Positions 1 to 10,577 are shown, counted from the stretch's first letter. The stretch: 32,932 nt of DNA from Sporisorium sorghi (GCA_023212695.1 JALCCG010000242.1:1-32932), one strand, 5' to 3'. The notes: a model not told the origin generated them from the letters alone. Numbers and translations: made by a program.

Positions 1-26
1 CCCCCCCCCCCCCCTCCCCCCCCCCC
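1..26. repeat. Interrupted poly-C tract
   Basis: The window opens with 14 C, one T and then 11 C. It is a pure low-complexity tract in non-coding DNA. Together with the G17 run near the right end it puts homopolymers at both edges of the window. Confidence 0.95.
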
Positions 27-80
27 TGTCCCCCCCTCTCGTCTCCCTCAACTCTCTGAGCCCTTTCAGCCGAGCCCACC

Positions 81-82
<2 letters not shown>

Positions 83-117
<35 letters not shown>
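83..117 (+). repeat. Poly-T tract, T35
   Basis: An uninterrupted run of 35 T directly follows CCACCAC. It lies far upstream of the SFP1-like coding region. Two other runs in the window have the same length and also follow CAC (6595-6629 and 29926-29960). Confidence 0.95.
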
Positions 118-120
<3 letters not shown>

Positions 121-348
121 TTTTTGGCTGGCCTGGCGCACTTCTTGACAAAAAAAAAAAAGTGTGAGCTTCCTCACCCAGGCATTCTAACGGCATCTAA
201 ACGGCGGAGTGGTGCTGCGTTGCTGCGTTGCTGCGCTGTTGCTGCTGCGCCTCTTCTCCCAGATCTTCTGAAGCCCACTCACTCACTCACTGAGCGAGCG
301 ACCAGACAACCCGCACATGCTCCCACTTGATCTTCATTTCTCAGCCCA

Positions 349-352
<4 letters not shown>

Positions 353-391
<39 letters not shown>
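353..391 (+). repeat. (CT)n microsatellite
   Basis: About 19 uninterrupted CT units lie inside the pyrimidine-rich upstream region of the SFP1-like gene. Such a tract is expected to vary in length between strains. Confidence 0.95.
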
Positions 392-393
<2 letters not shown>

Positions 394-959
394 CGTTCTT
401 CCCTTTCTCGCCATCCAATCCCATCCTTCTCCTTTGTCTCCTACGCATTACGCACCTACCTCTCTCTCACTCTCGCAACCTTCACCCACAAAAAAGGCAC
501 TCAGTGCTCACCTGTATACATCCAGCGCAGCAGCATTGCCACCATCCACCCAATCAAGGCTTTCGGACCTCTGCTCATTCAGCGTTGCAGCCGAGACCCA
601 CGTCTAGGAAGCACTTCGCCTCTCTCTCCCTTCCCTCACCCTCACTCAGCCCCATAATATCACCACCTAGCGCATCGTCGTCGAGCTCCCTACATCCTGC
701 TCATCGACTATAATCACATCTTTCTACTCTACCTTACATCTATCACCTCCGCAAAACGCAACCAACTGCATACTGCGACACCGACTCTGCATATCGCAGT
801 CTTCTTTCCTCGTCATCATCACCTTCGCTAGCAGCATCGTTGTTGCCATCGCCGCCTCGCTATAGAGAGCAGCCTCTTCCGCCAGTCTCATCGCTTTCTG
901 CCTTCTCGTCGCCACCCATCGACCCACTCTCCTATACCACATACCCTCACACATCGCCC

Positions 960-2868
960 ATGATGCAGGCACCGATCCCAATCGCACAGGCCCCTGGCCG
1001 TCTCGACTCGATCAGCTTCCAACGTCCCGGAGGCCTCACACCACGCGCTTCCTCCAGCTTTGTCGGCAGCGCAAGCTACAAGGAGCCCATGGCCGTCTCC
1101 TTCGGCAAAGATGTCTCAGAGTGAGTCGCCACTGACAACACACGTCATTCCAAGTCTCGCAGCCTTGTCTAACCATCGTTCGTTCCTGCCTTCCCTATTC
1201 GGCAGAATCATGGACTACTCCATCTCGAGGTTCGGCACGTCCACCGAGTCCGATGTCACCGTCGCCCCATCCTCCGTCAGGCTCGAGTCCACCTTCTGCC
1301 GCAACTTCACATGCTGTGGCCAGAAGCTCGACGACCTCCACGACCTTCTCCAACACTACGAGGAGTGCCACGTGCGCTTCGAGGACGACGACATGCCCGC
1401 CATGATTGCCGATGACGAGGTCGAGTCTTCGGGCTCTTCCAACGCTTCCACATCGCAACCTTCCAGCCCTCGCACCTCGAACGCAGCCTCCACCACCTCG
1501 GCCGCCGCCACCGCTACGGCTGCCACCACTCCTCGCGCCACCACCTCCTCCGCCATTACCGACTCGAACGTCACAACACCCACGGGTCTCGACGATACTG
1601 ACAAGGCTTCGGCTTTCGACACGGCAGTGATGCGCTCGCCATCGCTCGCCAAGGGCAAGAAGCGTTCGTTTGGCCAATACTCGAACGCTTCCTCGTCCAA
1701 TCCCAACGGCGCCATCCACCAGTCGTTGAGGAGAGCGCTCATCGACGGCGGTGTCGGCCGCAGAGCACCGGGTACGCCTAACATCTATGCGCCCAACTCG
1801 CCCTTCTCGACGCCGGGCAGCTCGATTCCTGGCACACCTTGCCTCGACTCGGAGAACGACGGCTACTTCAGCAACGGTCTCAATCCCGCCGCCTTCTCGG
1901 CACTCTCCATCCGTTCGAGCAATGCCGACGAGCACCATCTCCCTTCGTGCGCTCCTCCCAACCTCTTCTTCCCGGCCTCGGGCACTGCCTCATCGTCGCA
2001 GCCTCCAGCCAAGCGCGAGAAGACGAGCGCTGTCCCCAACGCTTCTACCATTGCGCTCGAGAATGCCCTCCGCGCCGGTGCCGCCAACGTCGACAAGCCG
2101 TACAAGTGCCCAGCGCCCGGCTGCGACAAGGCGTACAAGCAGATGAACGGCCTCAAGTATCACCGTCTCCACGGCGCTTGCAACCAGAACAACCTGCCCA
2201 TCACCGCACAGGCTGCTGCCCAGCCCCCCACCATCCACATCACCACCAACTCGACCACGGGTTCGCCGCAACCCGAATCGGCGGATGCAATCATGATGGA
2301 GGAGGGTGCGACGACGCCTACGCTGGGCTCGCCTTCGTCGCCCGATGCCAGCGTCAACTCGTCGCCTGACCCGGCTAGCCCTGCTACTCAGGCGCCGATG
2401 ATCCCGTTGGGCGACCGCCTGTACATCTGCCAAGTAGGTGCGTGTGGCAAGCGCTACAAGAACCTCAACGGCCTGCGATACCACTACCTCCACTCTGGCT
2501 CGCACGGCTTGCTCGGTCTGCAGCTGCTCCAGTCGGGCGGAGGCGCCAGCGCCAAGGTGGATGCTACGGGACGTGCTCCGATCAGCACGAGCACGCTCAG
2601 CCAGGAGGAGATTGTTGCGGCCGCCCAAGCTGCGCAGTTGGCTCAGGAGCAGATTCAGGCACAGGCCGCCAAGAGCGCCGCTGCTACGGCTGCTGCCGCT
2701 GCTGCTGCTTCGGTCGCCGCCGCGACTGCCCGTAAGGAGGAGAGCGAGCGTCAGACACCGACGCTCTCTACGTCACCTTCTGGCTTGACGCAGGCGCTCC
2801 AGCAACAGCAACAACAGCAGCAACAGCAGGAGGCCTCGTCGACGACGCCACCAGCGACCGGCTTGTAG
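960..2868 (+). CDS. SFP1: SFP1-like C2H2 zinc-finger transcription factor
   Basis: Two exons, 960-1120 and 1206-2868, encode 607 residues. The 85-nt intron has a GTGAGT donor, a CTAAC branch at 1169-1173 and a CAG acceptor, and the join is in frame. The start is the first in-frame ATG (an MM pair); a less likely one is the ATG at 1210 in exon 2. Visible zinc-binding segments are a Cys/His-rich unit at about 83-112, a C-x4-C finger ending NGLKYHRLHGAC at about 353-379, and a second with NLNGLRYHYLH at about 460-488. The last two match the split finger pair of fungal Sfp1. In yeast Sfp1 is a TORC1-responsive nuclear activator of ribosomal protein and ribosome biogenesis genes. The rest is Ser/Thr/Pro-rich and looks disordered, with an Ala-rich stretch and ten Gln (2800-2829) near the C terminus. 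Family call good; target genes inferred. Confidence 0.8.
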
Positions 2869-3769
2869 ATATACCATTTGGCCGGCCTGCGACGTTGACC
2901 GCCGTGCTGTGACTGGCGCCTGTCCTTGTTTTGTCTGTATTGATACCCCCCCCCTTCTCCGATTCCGATTGCACTGTGTTTATAATCATTAGTTCGGCCC
3001 TCCTCTGGTCGGACCGGCTTCGTTCCCCCTTCCCTCCGTATCGGTTCAAGACTCTTTACCACCATCGATTGCTACCCTTACGCGCCTCGGCGGTTCGCGC
3101 CCCTTTCCACGTCGTCGCTCTGACACCCCCCCCCCATCCATGGTTCTAGTTCTCTTGTTTTGCACCGTACTCGCATTTGCAGTTTTTCTCCATACACTTG
3201 CCGTTAATGTTGCATTCGCTGAACTCTTTTGCGCCTCGTTCTGTCTTTGTGCCCGATGGAGGGTGAGAGGACAGGGCGTACGTATACTGCGCCGTTCCTT
3301 CGGAGTCCAGTTTCAAGCTTGCAGGTGGATTCGGCTTCCATCGTTACATGTACAGAGTTCCAGGTTCAATAATAGCTCCTCCGCTCAGATGAGGTTCGAT
3401 GCGTGGTATCGATTTGATGGTGTGAGAGATGGGTATAGGTGAGGATGGGATGCTCAGGATGGTGTGACTATCATCTAGAGGGATGTGTATGAGACGAGCG
3501 CTGTCGAATGGCTTGAGCTGAGAGAGATTAAGCTTGCGATTCTTCCGATTGGAAGGAAGCTCGGCTGAATTTGGCTTTATCTCGCCCACGGTGTAGCGTG
3601 ACTCGAAGGGGGGGGAAAAAAAAAAAAGAAGATTGCGATTCGCAGAGTCCACGGTGTGGTGGGGCCACTCTTCTTGGTTGTTGTTGGGAACCTGTCTTCG
3701 TCCTCGTCGATCTTCTCTCCGACCCACCACACACATCACACACTTTCTCTCACACCAGTATATTCAACG
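2869..3769. other. Intergenic: SFP1-like 3' region and ARG3 promoter
   Basis: About 0.9 kb without a supportable gene. It contains C-runs (for example near 2946 and 3126), a G/A homopolymer at about 3609-3627 and the hexamer TGACTC at 3599-3604, a half-site for Gcn4/Cpc1-type regulators. The 50 bases before the ARG3 start are CA- and CT-rich, as expected for a leader. Confidence 0.5.
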
Positions 3770-4912
3770 ATGACCGGACGACAAGCAGCATCGGCGCTTC
3801 TGCGCAGCGCCGCCCAGCCTGCGGTGCGTCGCTTCGCCTCGACCTCGTTATCGACCGCCCAGCGCGTACCCCCGCACCTGCTGACACTGGCCGACCTCTC
3901 ACCCGCCCAAATCGGCTCAGTGCTCGAGTCGGCCATCCAATTCAAATCGGCCTTCCGCGCCGCCTCGCTCGCTCTGCCCGAATCGTCGCGCAAGCAGCTC
4001 GCCGCGGGCGAGTCGTCCATCGCGCAGAGCCTGAAGAACAAGTCGATCGCGTTCATGTTCAGCAAGCGCAGCACCCGCACGCGCGTAGCCTCGGAAACCA
4101 GCGTCGCCAGCCTCGGAGGCACCGGCTTGTTCCTCGCCCCCTCCGACATCCAACTCGGCGTCAACGAGAGCCTGTACGATACCGCCAAGGTGGTGAGCTC
4201 CATGGTCGACGGCATCATGGCCCGTGTAGGTGGGCATGACGAGGTGGAGCTGCTGTCGAAACACTCCACTGTGCCTGTGATCAACGCGCTATCGGCGCGA
4301 TACCACCCGACGCAGATCCTGGCGGACCTGCAGACGATGCTCGAGATCTACGCCCCGCGCTCGGCGCCCACGGACCTGACGTCGCTCGCTGGGCTGAAGG
4401 TGGCCTGGGTCGGGGACAGCAACAATATTCTCAATGACATGCTCGTTGCCTACCCGCGTCTGGGGATTCACTTGGCCGTGGCGACCCCGAAGGGCGCAGC
4501 GTATGAGCGCGACGAGCTCGTGTGGGGCACCATGCAGGACGGCCTCTCTTCCCTCTCCCGCTCAGGCACCTCGCCCGTCGCCCTCGGCCAGGTCAGCTGG
4601 TCCAACAACCCCGCAGACGCCGTGCGTGATGCCGACATTATCGTGACCGACACGTGGATCAGCATGGGCGACGAGGCGCAGAAGGAACAGCGCCTGCGCG
4701 ACTTCAAGGGCTTCCAGGTCACCGAGGCCATGGCGAAACAGGGCGGCGCCAAGCCAGACTGGAAGTTCATGCACTGCCTCCCGCGCAAGGGCGACGAGGT
4801 TGATGATGAGGTGTTCTACTCGGACCGATCCGTGGTGTTCCCAGAGGCCGAGAACAGGAAGTGGACGATTATGAGTCTGTTTGACCGTATGTTTGGTCGG
4901 TGGGAGTTGTAG
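3770..4912 (+). CDS. ARG3: Ornithine carbamoyltransferase, mitochondrial
   Basis: An intronless frame of 380 residues. The enzyme joins carbamoyl phosphate and ornithine to give citrulline in arginine synthesis. The start is the first in-frame ATG; the frame stays open upstream but has no ATG there. The first ~30 residues (Arg/Ala/Ser-rich, no acidic residue, ending near RRFAS) look like a mitochondrial presequence. The carbamoyl-phosphate loop STRTR is at 101-105, HPTQ at 179-182, the GDSNN ornithine-domain motif at about 223, SMG at 298-300 and HCLPR with the catalytic Cys at 335-339. Length fits the family and every key motif is intact. It is a paralogue of the aspartate carbamoyltransferase domain of URA2 further right, whose equivalent loop reads STRTS. 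Confidence 0.97.
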   Translation: MTGRQAASALLRSAAQPAVRRFASTSLSTAQRVPPHLLTLADLSPAQIGSVLESAIQFKSAFRAASLALPESSRKQLAAGESSIAQSLKNKSIAFMFSKRSTRTRVASETSVASLGGTGLFLAPSDIQLGVNESLYDTAKVVSSMVDGIMARVGGHDEVELLSKHSTVPVINALSARYHPTQILADLQTMLEIYAPRSAPTDLTSLAGLKVAWVGDSNNILNDMLVAYPRLGIHLAVATPKGAAYERDELVWGTMQDGLSSLSRSGTSPVALGQVSWSNNPADAVRDADIIVTDTWISMGDEAQKEQRLRDFKGFQVTEAMAKQGGAKPDWKFMHCLPRKGDEVDDEVFYSDRSVVFPEAENRKWTIMSLFDRMFGRWEL

Positions 4913-5480
4913 GGTTGAAGAGGAAAGAGGACGATGGTTGCAATCCAGAATGAGAATTAGTAGCGATGATTTGAGGTGTGCAGTGATTGTCGCTGCTGTG
5001 TGTGATGCTGGCTTGAGAGAGGGAGAGAGAGAGTCGTCACTGTCGATGGCTGAGCTCGTATCAAGCTGTGTTCGCGAGCAAAAGTCTTGGCAAAACGCCG
5101 GATATCGCGACGCTCTGCGAGTCCACCCAACTCATATTTCGCAACACCCAGCAAGGAGTGTCTTGCTTGACAGGTATGGTCACAGACGTTGCACGCAGAG
5201 ATAGAGGGCAAGAACAACCCGAGTCAACAGATCGCAACGAGAGAGCGAGAGGGCGCACTTTGCGGGGGTAAACGCAAAAGCGGGGGGGGGGAGAGGAAGC
5301 GTCGGTATCTTGTCCGGCGTTGGTCAGTGCAGATCACGGCAAGCAAACCTTTCGTCCGCACCATCTTCTTCTTCCTATTCGACCACCCCGCACTTCCACT
5401 CCACGACCCTTGCACTTCACTCTCAAAACAATCCCCCGCTCCTCTTAAGCTCGCGATCACAGCCTCCCAGCACCTACACA
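4913..5480. other. Intergenic: ARG3 3' region and aminotransferase promoter
   Basis: About 570 bases with no supportable gene. It includes a GA-rich stretch near 5017-5035, a G-run near 5282 and GAGTCA at 5221-5226, the reverse complement of the TGACTC half-site also seen before ARG3. The last 150 bases are pyrimidine-rich, consistent with a leader. Confidence 0.45.
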
Positions 5481-6592
5481 ATGCCGACCCCCCAACCGCT
5501 CGACTACGCGGCGCTGCTCTCGCACACAGCGCGCAACCGTATGCCCTCGGCGATCCGCTCGCTGTTCCCCGCCGAGCTGATCCCGGGCATAGTCTCGCTC
5601 CTCTCCGGAAAACCCAACTCGGACACCTTTCCGTTTCAGCGGATCGTGCTCGAGCTGAAACCCGCTCTGCACCCCGAAGGAAAACCGGAGACGGTGGCGA
5701 TTGAGGGTGCGGACCTGGAAGTGGCGCTGCAGTACTCTGCGACGAGTGGCATCCCCAAGCTGGTGGAGTGGATCGAGGAGTTTCAAGCCAAGGTGCACGC
5801 TCGTGCGCGCACCAAGGAGGCGAAAGCGCCGGGGGAGGCGTGGCGCTGTTCGTTCGGCAACGGCAGCCAGGACCTGTTGACCAAGACGTTCGAGGCGCTC
5901 ATCGATGCGGGCGATTCCGTGGTGCTGGAAAGCCCGGCGTACTCGGGCATCCTGCCCAGCCTGGTCGCGCACAAGGCGCAGATGTTCGAAGCAGCCACTG
6001 ATGCCGAGGGCGTCGAGCCCACCGCTCTCGACGCTTTGCTGTCGAACTGGTCCACCGACCCCACTACGCGCAACGCCCCCTTCCCCAAGTTCCTCTACAC
6101 AACCCCCACCGGCGCCAACCCCTCCGGCACCTCGGCCTCGGACGACCGCAAGCGCGCCATCCTCCGCGTAATCCGCAAACACAACCTCCTCCTGCTCGAG
6201 GACGACCCGTACTACTTCCTCAGCTTCCAGCGCCTCACCCCCGACGCCGACCCGGTGACGCGACAGCGCGGCAGGAGCTACTTCCAGCTCGAAGCGCAGG
6301 ACGACGGGGTGGTGGGCAGGGTGCTCCGCTTCGACAGCTTCAGCAAGATCCTCAGCGCCGGGCTGAGGTTGGGGTTCGTGACGGGCCCGAGGGAGATTTT
6401 GGATGCGATTGATCTGGACACGAGCAGCCGCAATCTGCAGACGAGCGGGACGAGCCAGGCGATCGCGTATGCGCTGCTCAGCCGGTGGGGCGTCGATGGG
6501 TTCCTCAGGCATGCGGATAACGTGGCAAGGTTCTATCAGGTACGTTCTGCACCCTCCCCTCATCCTTTTGCATCAACGTCCTCAACTCACAC

Positions 6593-6629
<37 letters not shown>

Positions 6630-7010
6630 CTCCGCAAACAGGACCGCCTGGAGCGCTTCGAGTCGTCCGCACGCACTATCCTCACCGCCTCACCCTCGAT
6701 CGCCTCCTGGGTGCGCCCCACAGCCGGCATGTTCCTCTGGATCAAACTCAAGCTTCCCCCCACCACCGCCAGCGAGGATGGCGACTCGTTCGACCTGATC
6801 AGCAACAAAGCGAAAGCTGCGGGCGTCCTCGCGCTGCCCGGTGTGGCGTTCAAACCGCCTTCGTGCAGCGACGCAGAGCGCAAGACGAGCGCCTACGTGC
6901 GCACCTCGTTCAGCCAGGTCCCGCTGGATCAGGTCGACACGGCATTTACGCGGCTGCGCGGCGTCGTCGAGGAGGCGTGGCGCGAGGCTGGGCTCGAGAT
7001 CCCTGCGTGA
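5481..7010 (+). CDS. PLP-dependent aminotransferase (Aro8 / 2-aminoadipate type)
   Basis: Two exons, 5481-6539 and 6642-7010, encode 475 residues. The 102-nt intron has a GTACGT donor and a CAG acceptor. It carries T35, is a multiple of three and has no in-frame stop, so the genomic frame reads through it. The start is the first in-frame ATG. The fold type I aminotransferase domain spans most of the protein: GNGSQDLL (cofactor-phosphate region), the NPSGT motif, EDDPYY with the conserved Asp/Tyr, and FDSFSKILSAGLRLG with the PLP lysine at K289. The C-terminal part includes AGMFLWIKL. In fungi this family transaminates aromatic amino acids, 2-aminoadipate (lysine pathway) or kynurenine, usually in the cytosol; substrate cannot be fixed from sequence. 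No targeting signal is obvious. Confidence 0.92.
6595..6629 (+). repeat. Intronic poly-T tract, T35
   Basis: An uninterrupted run of 35 T inside the only intron of the aminotransferase gene, 12 bases before the CAG acceptor and preceded by CACAC. It acts as an exaggerated polypyrimidine tract. Length changes here would alter the frame of any retained intron but not of the spliced message. Confidence 0.95.
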
Positions 7011-7144
7011 GAATCTCCAACTGAGAGGGTGGGAATAGAACAACAGTTTTCGAGTTTCATATACACAAAGCGTTAAGGTCGGGCGTGAGCTGCATCGGTC
7101 GGTCCGTGGCTGTGACCGTGTAGAGGTTGTGTGGGAGACAAGAT

Positions 7145-8325
7145 CTAGCCGCGCGAGAGACGGTAGTCGCTCTCGACCGAGGTTGCGAGCTGCGCCAATT
7201 CCTGCTGCACGCTCGAGAGAAGCTCAGCGGCGGCGGCGTGGTATTCGGCTTGGCTGTTGGAATGGAATGGCAAGCAGATGCAAGACGTTGGAAAAGATAA
7301 GAAATGAGTTGGTGATCAGTATCTTTTTTTCACGTCATCTATTCCGGATATGGCTTCGCAACTTACGCCTTGACAAAAGCACTGAGGCTCTTGATGGGCT
7401 CCGGGTTCTCGAGCACCTGCTTCATCAAGCTGATCGCCTCCTCGGTAGCCGCGACCAGCTTGTCCTCGGCCTGCTCCACCTCGCCCCTGTACTGTTCGAG
7501 CTTAGCAGCCGCGCCGGCGTTCTCGGCCGACTTGAGCGACTGCTTCCAGCTGTCGAGGTGGAGACGCGCATCGGTGACGCTCTGACGTGCCTTCATGGCG
7601 AGCTGGATCTGGGCGCCGAACGAGTTTAAGGGCACGTTGAAGCCCTGGGTGATCTGGTCGTCCTGTGTCAAGCGCGCGTTGCCCAGGCGGTCCTCTGCGA
7701 TGGCAAACTTCTGCAGCGCCTCGCCGAGCTTCGAGTCGTCCTTGATGGGCGCCTCGGAGCCGGGGGCTTGTGCGGTGTCGAGCTTGGGCAGGCCGGACAG
7801 GTTGGAAGGGTCGGCGCCGAGCTGGAGCGCACCGCTGGCAGCAGCGCGCGAGAGGGCGTGGTGGAGCGTCTTGTTGACCTTTTCGGGACGGGCGGTGGGC
7901 GAGACCTTGGGCAGGTTGGTGCCGCGCGTTGCGCTCGCAGCCCACGAGGTGACGCTGTGACCGACGCTTGCCGAGAGCTGCGTGATGCTCTCCTGGAGCT
8001 GCGTCTGTTGTAGTCACAAGAGGGCGGGAAAAGTGTCAGTACTTCAGGGTGACCCCATATTTGCAAATGCTGGGATGCGACTTACAGGGTAGTCGTAGCT
8101 CTCGGTCTCGTACACCTTGGTGACCTTCATGAGGCCGGTGTGAGCCGACTTGAGCGCATCGACGCGGCGTTCCAAGTCCTTGTACTCCTGGGGCAGCTCG
8201 GTGATGTCCTCCTGGTCGACGGCACCAAAGCGCTCGCGAGCCTGCTGGTTGAGGTTGCCAAACGTCTTGCCAATGTTTTGGAACTGAGGTCCGACATTGC
8301 TGGCGAATTTCTTCCACTGGTCCAT
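7145..8325 (-). CDS. BAR-domain protein, Gvp36-like
   Basis: Three exons on the minus strand, 8325-8086, 8004-7367 and 7253-7145, encode 328 residues. Donors are GTAAGT twice and acceptors are CAG; both joins keep the frame. The second restores a coherent end (AEYHAAAAELLSS to SDYRLSRG), whereas reading through the donor stops at once. The product is almost entirely helical and charged, begins MDQWKKFASNVGPQFQNIGK and contains long heptad-like stretches, matching the fungal BAR family that includes yeast Gvp36 (similar length). Such proteins dimerise into curved scaffolds that bind and bend membranes in Golgi and endocytic traffic. The N-terminal amphipathic segment could insert into membrane. 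It is divergent from the gene starting at 8829. Family confident, precise orthology less so. Confidence 0.87.
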
Positions 8326-8828
8326 TTTGGATTGAGTATGCGATGGAGGAGGGTTGGAAATTGAGCGATGGGTGATGGTGGATGGCGATGATGAAGAAAG
8401 GTGATGAGCGCAATGAAGCCAGAAAAGTGTTGCTTTCAACCAAAAAAAAGCTGCTTGCTGCTCGCTTGCTGCTGGTTGGCTTGGATGCACTTCGCTGCAC
8501 AGCAAGTCTGCTGCACTCTGCAACTGCACTGCGCGACTCCGGTGCCGTGTTGAATGACGGACCGCGTTGAGCTGTGCTGCTGTGCTGCTGTGCTGCGCTG
8601 TTCTTTGATTTGGATTTGATAGGCGCAAGCCAGACTTCTCGCACAGGCCAGCTCGATTTGGCGATTTTTCTTTCCTGTTAGATCAAAAAATAAAGCTGCA
8701 GGTCTGCTGCGCATTTTGCAGCTTCGCGCGGGCTGAGTCGATACCAACACTTGTCAAAAGACCCTCTTCCATATGGTGACAGCTCCACCATCATCGACTC
8801 TCAAGCACTTCATCACCGCACGCTCACA
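8326..8828. promoter_or_regulatory. Shared divergent promoter region
   Basis: About 500 bases separate the start codons of the BAR gene (-) and the membrane-protein gene (+), so both promoters must lie here. The region contains short GCTGCTGTGCTGCT-type repetition around 8573-8598 and AT-rich stretches near 8440 and 8680. I see no defined binding site that I can name with confidence. Confidence 0.5.
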
Positions 8829-10577
8829 ATGTCGGGACCAAGGCAGGAGCTGCATGCCACAGTGCATGACGGCATCCTCACCTTCCCCGCCTTTGTCTAC
8901 CTGCCAGCTTCAGCTCGTCCTCAGAGCCAACGCCTGCTTTCGAGCAACAAGGTCGAATCGGTCAAGTCCATCTCCCTCCTCGCCGTCATCGGGCCTCGCT
9001 CAAGCGGATCGCCCTTTGATAGCCGTGAAACGGGGCACACAGTCAAGTCGTACAAAGCTCAGATCGCTTCGCGCTGGGGCATTTCTGAGCATGTCATTCG
9101 CGCGCTCGCCGTCTATCTCAACGGACGACGTGTTCTCATCGAAGACATGAGCGATTGGATGGACTGGATCAACACGCTCTTCCATCAGTGCCTTCCGCCG
9201 CCCCCAAATACTTTTACGGGCTTCGAATACAGGAAGACGCAGAGTGTCGCCATCAATCCTGTTCACATCGACATCATCGTGGACGTGCCCGAAGAGCCCA
9301 CTGCACAGCCCGCCGCACAGTCTGCCAGACAGCCCGCTACTACCGCTTCGAAATCAGCGAGCGCTTCAGGTCGAGCTTCCACTCAGAGTGCCACGGTCCC
9401 GGCAGACGCATCCTCTCGCCCGGCGCAGCCAGCCACGGCTGAATCCGTGAACGCCCTCGTCAACAACGTCGTCGGCAATGTTCTGCAAGCACTGCAGCCA
9501 CAGCTCCAAGCTCTGCCACAAACCATTTTGAGCTCGCTTTCGGCTTCCTTGGCAACTGCAGCTCCAAACACGACGACGCAATCAGCCAGCGCTGTCCCTA
9601 CTGCATCCAAGAATGCCGCTCCTGCATCGTCTCAGCGCAACGCAAGCCAGCAGACCGCCAATGCAACGCAGCGTCAGTTGCTCTTCGACGGACTCTTCGA
9701 CGAATTGTCCCGGCTCCGCGCACAGGCACCGCAACCTTCTCCCCCCTCCGCCCGCGACAACGAGTCTGTAGGAGGGGAGATGAGCGACGAGCTGGGTCAA
9801 GCCTTCGAAGAGATGCTGGCTCGTCAACGCGCTGCTGCGTCCACTTCCGCTTCCACTGCCACTACCACTGCTGCCGCTGACAGCAGCACCACTGTGGCAG
9901 CGGAGGATGAGGAGGAAGACGAAGATGAAGATGACGAGTCGTTGACGATTGTCTCCACGCCTTCTTCGGGTTCGCGTCGGTCGTCGCGCTCCAGGTCTGG
10001 CGCTGGACGGCGTACGCTCCTCTCGAGCACTACACTCCTTGTCCTGACCCTCGTCACTTGCATCTTGACCTTCATCGCCCCAGTCAGCGCATCCCCGCGC
10101 CTCACGGCGCTCAACCCGCCACAACTTCGCAACGCTGCCGATGCCGCCATCACACCGCCCATCGGACCGCGTCAGAACAGCCGCCACCTGCATCTCTGCA
10201 AGTGCACGTGCTTCCAGACCAACTCGACGCTCGTCCCGCTCTACGCGCCCAAGGACGCATCGAACCCGTGTCTCACGTGCACGCGCCAGTTCTGCCTCGA
10301 CCAAGGGTTGGAGGTGTGCAAGGGCGCCAAGCTGGAGCACACCGATCACGATGTGGGTACGGGCCTCGAGGGCGATGTGTGGGCCAAGTGTTTCGAGAGG
10401 GATAGCTACAAGGACCAGTCGATCATCACGTTGTATATCTTGGTGGTGGTGGGGCTGGTGATCTTTGCGGGCGTGAGGGGGAGGATGGAGGGGTGGGTCG
10501 AGAGGTATCAGAGTATGGGGCCGCAGGGGCTGTACCAGGCCGTGAGGGAGTCGCCGTGGACGAGGCGTTCGAGGTGA
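8829..10577 (+). CDS. Cys-rich transmembrane protein of unknown function
   Basis: An intronless frame of 582 residues from the first in-frame ATG. I do not recognise a named family. Residues about 1-150 are folded-looking and include VKSYKAQIASRWGI and YLNGRRVLIED, loosely recalling a ubiquitin-like fold (weak). Residues about 155-390 are Ala/Ser/Thr/Gln-rich and end in an acidic run followed by an Arg/Ser-rich stretch. A hydrophobic segment lies at about 397-420 and another at about 530-548. Between them is a domain of about 100 residues with a dense Cys pattern (LCKCTCF, CLTCTRQFC, then two further Cys), probably disulfide-bonded or metal-binding. Topology suggests cytosolic N and C termini with the Cys-rich loop in the ER lumen or outside. 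It shares a promoter region with the BAR gene. Confidence 0.85.
   Translation: MSGPRQELHATVHDGILTFPAFVYLPASARPQSQRLLSSNKVESVKSISLLAVIGPRSSGSPFDSRETGHTVKSYKAQIASRWGISEHVIRALAVYLNGRRVLIEDMSDWMDWINTLFHQCLPPPPNTFTGFEYRKTQSVAINPVHIDIIVDVPEEPTAQPAAQSARQPATTASKSASASGRASTQSATVPADASSRPAQPATAESVNALVNNVVGNVLQALQPQLQALPQTILSSLSASLATAAPNTTTQSASAVPTASKNAAPASSQRNASQQTANATQRQLLFDGLFDELSRLRAQAPQPSPPSARDNESVGGEMSDELGQAFEEMLARQRAAASTSASTATTTAAADSSTTVAAEDEEEDEDEDDESLTIVSTPSSGSRRSSRSRSGAGRRTLLSSTTLLVLTLVTCILTFIAPVSASPRLTALNPPQLRNAADAAITPPIGPRQNSRHLHLCKCTCFQTNSTLVPLYAPKDASNPCLTCTRQFCLDQGLEVCKGAKLEHTDHDVGTGLEGDVWAKCFERDSYKDQSIITLYILVVVGLVIFAGVRGRMEGWVERYQSMGPQGLYQAVRESPWTRRSR

Larger units (their letters stand above)
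1..959 (+). other. Leader/promoter region of the SFP1-like gene
   Basis: No convincing gene lies here. The stretch is pyrimidine-rich on the + strand, as is common for fungal promoters and leaders, and holds poly-C, T35 and a CT microsatellite. An ATG at 317 opens a 96-codon frame ending at 607 that would be a short upstream ORF if transcription starts before it. Its product is mostly Leu/Ser encoded by the CT repeat, so I do not call it a gene. The transcription start is unknown. Confidence 0.5.

Noticed and set aside
840..959. N-terminal extension of the SFP1-like frame back to 840
   Set aside because: That frame begins with TTG, not ATG. The first in-frame ATG is at 960.
5457..6563. A 368-codon frame antisense to the aminotransferase
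   Set aside because: It is a shadow of a GC-rich coding region with no recognisable domain, and the sense strand clearly encodes a PLP enzyme.
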